Below, piece after piece: positions 13,012 to 13,358 of a stretch of DNA of 13,358 bases (position 1 is the stretch's first letter; every line of letters starts with the position of its first letter). This DNA comes from Chloroflexi bacterium RBG_16_57_11. Lineage in GTDB: Bacteria > Chloroflexota > Anaerolineae > Anaerolineales > UBA4823. The stretch covers positions 51,397 to 64,754 of the forward strand of contig MGNS01000053.1 in the NCBI GenBank assembly GCA_001795165.1, read 5' to 3'. The position numbers and the translations under genes are program-made. The notes under the pieces are model-generated. The model was not told where the DNA came from, ran no database searches, and was given only the letters and a program-made list of their open reading frames with translations.

Positions 13012-13358
13012 ATGGAACCAACCCAAACGGCTTTCGTCTTCCCCGGCCAAGGCTCACAGGTTGTTGGCATGGGTTCAGAGCTGGCACAGGCTTATCCGGC
13101 CGCTCGCCAGGTCTTTGCTCAGGGTGATGATATCCTGGGTTTCCCACTCTCGCGACTGGCCTGGGAAGGCCCCGAAGCGGATTTAAATGACACCATCAAC
13201 ACCCAGCCAGCCTTGCTGGTCCATTCTGTGGCAACCTGGGTGGTCTTTCGAGAGCATTTCCCCGGTTTTCACCCTGCCTTCGTCGCCGGGCACTCCATGG
13301 GAGAGCTGAGCGCGCTAGTAGCCTCCGGCGCGCTTCCCTATGAAAGCGCCCTGCGGCT
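13012..13358 (+). CDS. fabD: Malonyl-CoA:ACP transacylase (FabD), 5' part
   Basis: 115 codons are visible before the window ends, about a third of the gene. FabD moves malonate from CoA to acyl carrier protein, supplying FabF and FabH. The start FVFPGQGSQ (8-16) and the nucleophile elbow GHSMGE (93-98) with Ser95 are diagnostic. An in-frame TAG at 12982 and no other start codon after it fix the ATG at 13012. No good ribosome binding site is seen; AGGAC (12983-12987) is too far away. It lies downstream of rpmF, probably on the same transcript. Confidence 0.95.
   Translation, partial: MEPTQTAFVFPGQGSQVVGMGSELAQAYPAARQVFAQGDDILGFPLSRLAWEGPEADLNDTINTQPALLVHSVATWVVFREHFPGFHPAFVAGHSMGELSALVASGALPYESALR

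Noticed and set aside
1..13358. CRISPR array, tRNA, rRNA, transposase or phage genes
   Set aside because: No spaced direct repeats, cloverleaf or mobile-element protein signatures were seen on either strand; an RNA covariance search was not possible here.

Overview
The window reads as an ordinary chromosomal housekeeping stretch. The gene content, the gene order and the style of the proteins suggest a member of the Chloroflexota, probably Anaerolineae-like; this is inferred from protein character, not from a marker gene. One gene lies on the minus strand at the left edge (a ZIP metal transporter, cut by the window) and everything else lies on the plus strand. No rRNA, tRNA, CRISPR array, transposase or phage gene is visible.

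Layout. 1-528 (minus) is the ZIP transporter, with a good promoter in the 169-bp divergent gap. 698-3012 holds three tightly overlapping genes: moaC, a fused moaD-moaE and a threonine-synthase-like PLP enzyme. Both junctions overlap by 8 nt, so they look like one translation-coupled unit that starts from a near-leaderless promoter. 3069-4310 is fabF, preceded by a 13-codon mini-ORF whose stop overlaps the fabF GTG. 4339-5250 is ftsY, with its own TATAAT box right after the fabF stop. 5332-6442 is prfB (release factor 2), which needs a +1 programmed frameshift at CTTTGAC.

6432-10049 is a single uninterrupted frame. Its first 824 codons encode a lipoprotein-like, roughly 14-span GT-C-like membrane protein. 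From the ATG at 8904 it encodes a complete alanine-dehydrogenase-fold protein. A second, paralogous dehydrogenase (10049-11161) follows with a 1-nt overlap. A very strong terminator-like hairpin (6435-6469) sits across the prfB stop and the first codons of the membrane protein. After a 185-bp gap with an inverted repeat come an MFS transporter (11347-12615), rpmF (12751-12945, with a consensus promoter and a structured leader) and the start of fabD (13012 to the edge).

How the genes work together. MoaC and MoaD-MoaE belong to molybdopterin synthesis. FabF and FabD belong to type II fatty-acid synthesis, with rpmF next to fabD as in many bacteria. FtsY and RF2 serve membrane protein targeting and translation termination. 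The least explained part is 6432-11161. The points most worth checking are the missing stop between membrane protein and dehydrogenase, the tandem dehydrogenases with altered catalytic and cofactor residues, the hairpin-type RF2 frameshift site, and the terminator embedded in a signal-peptide coding region.
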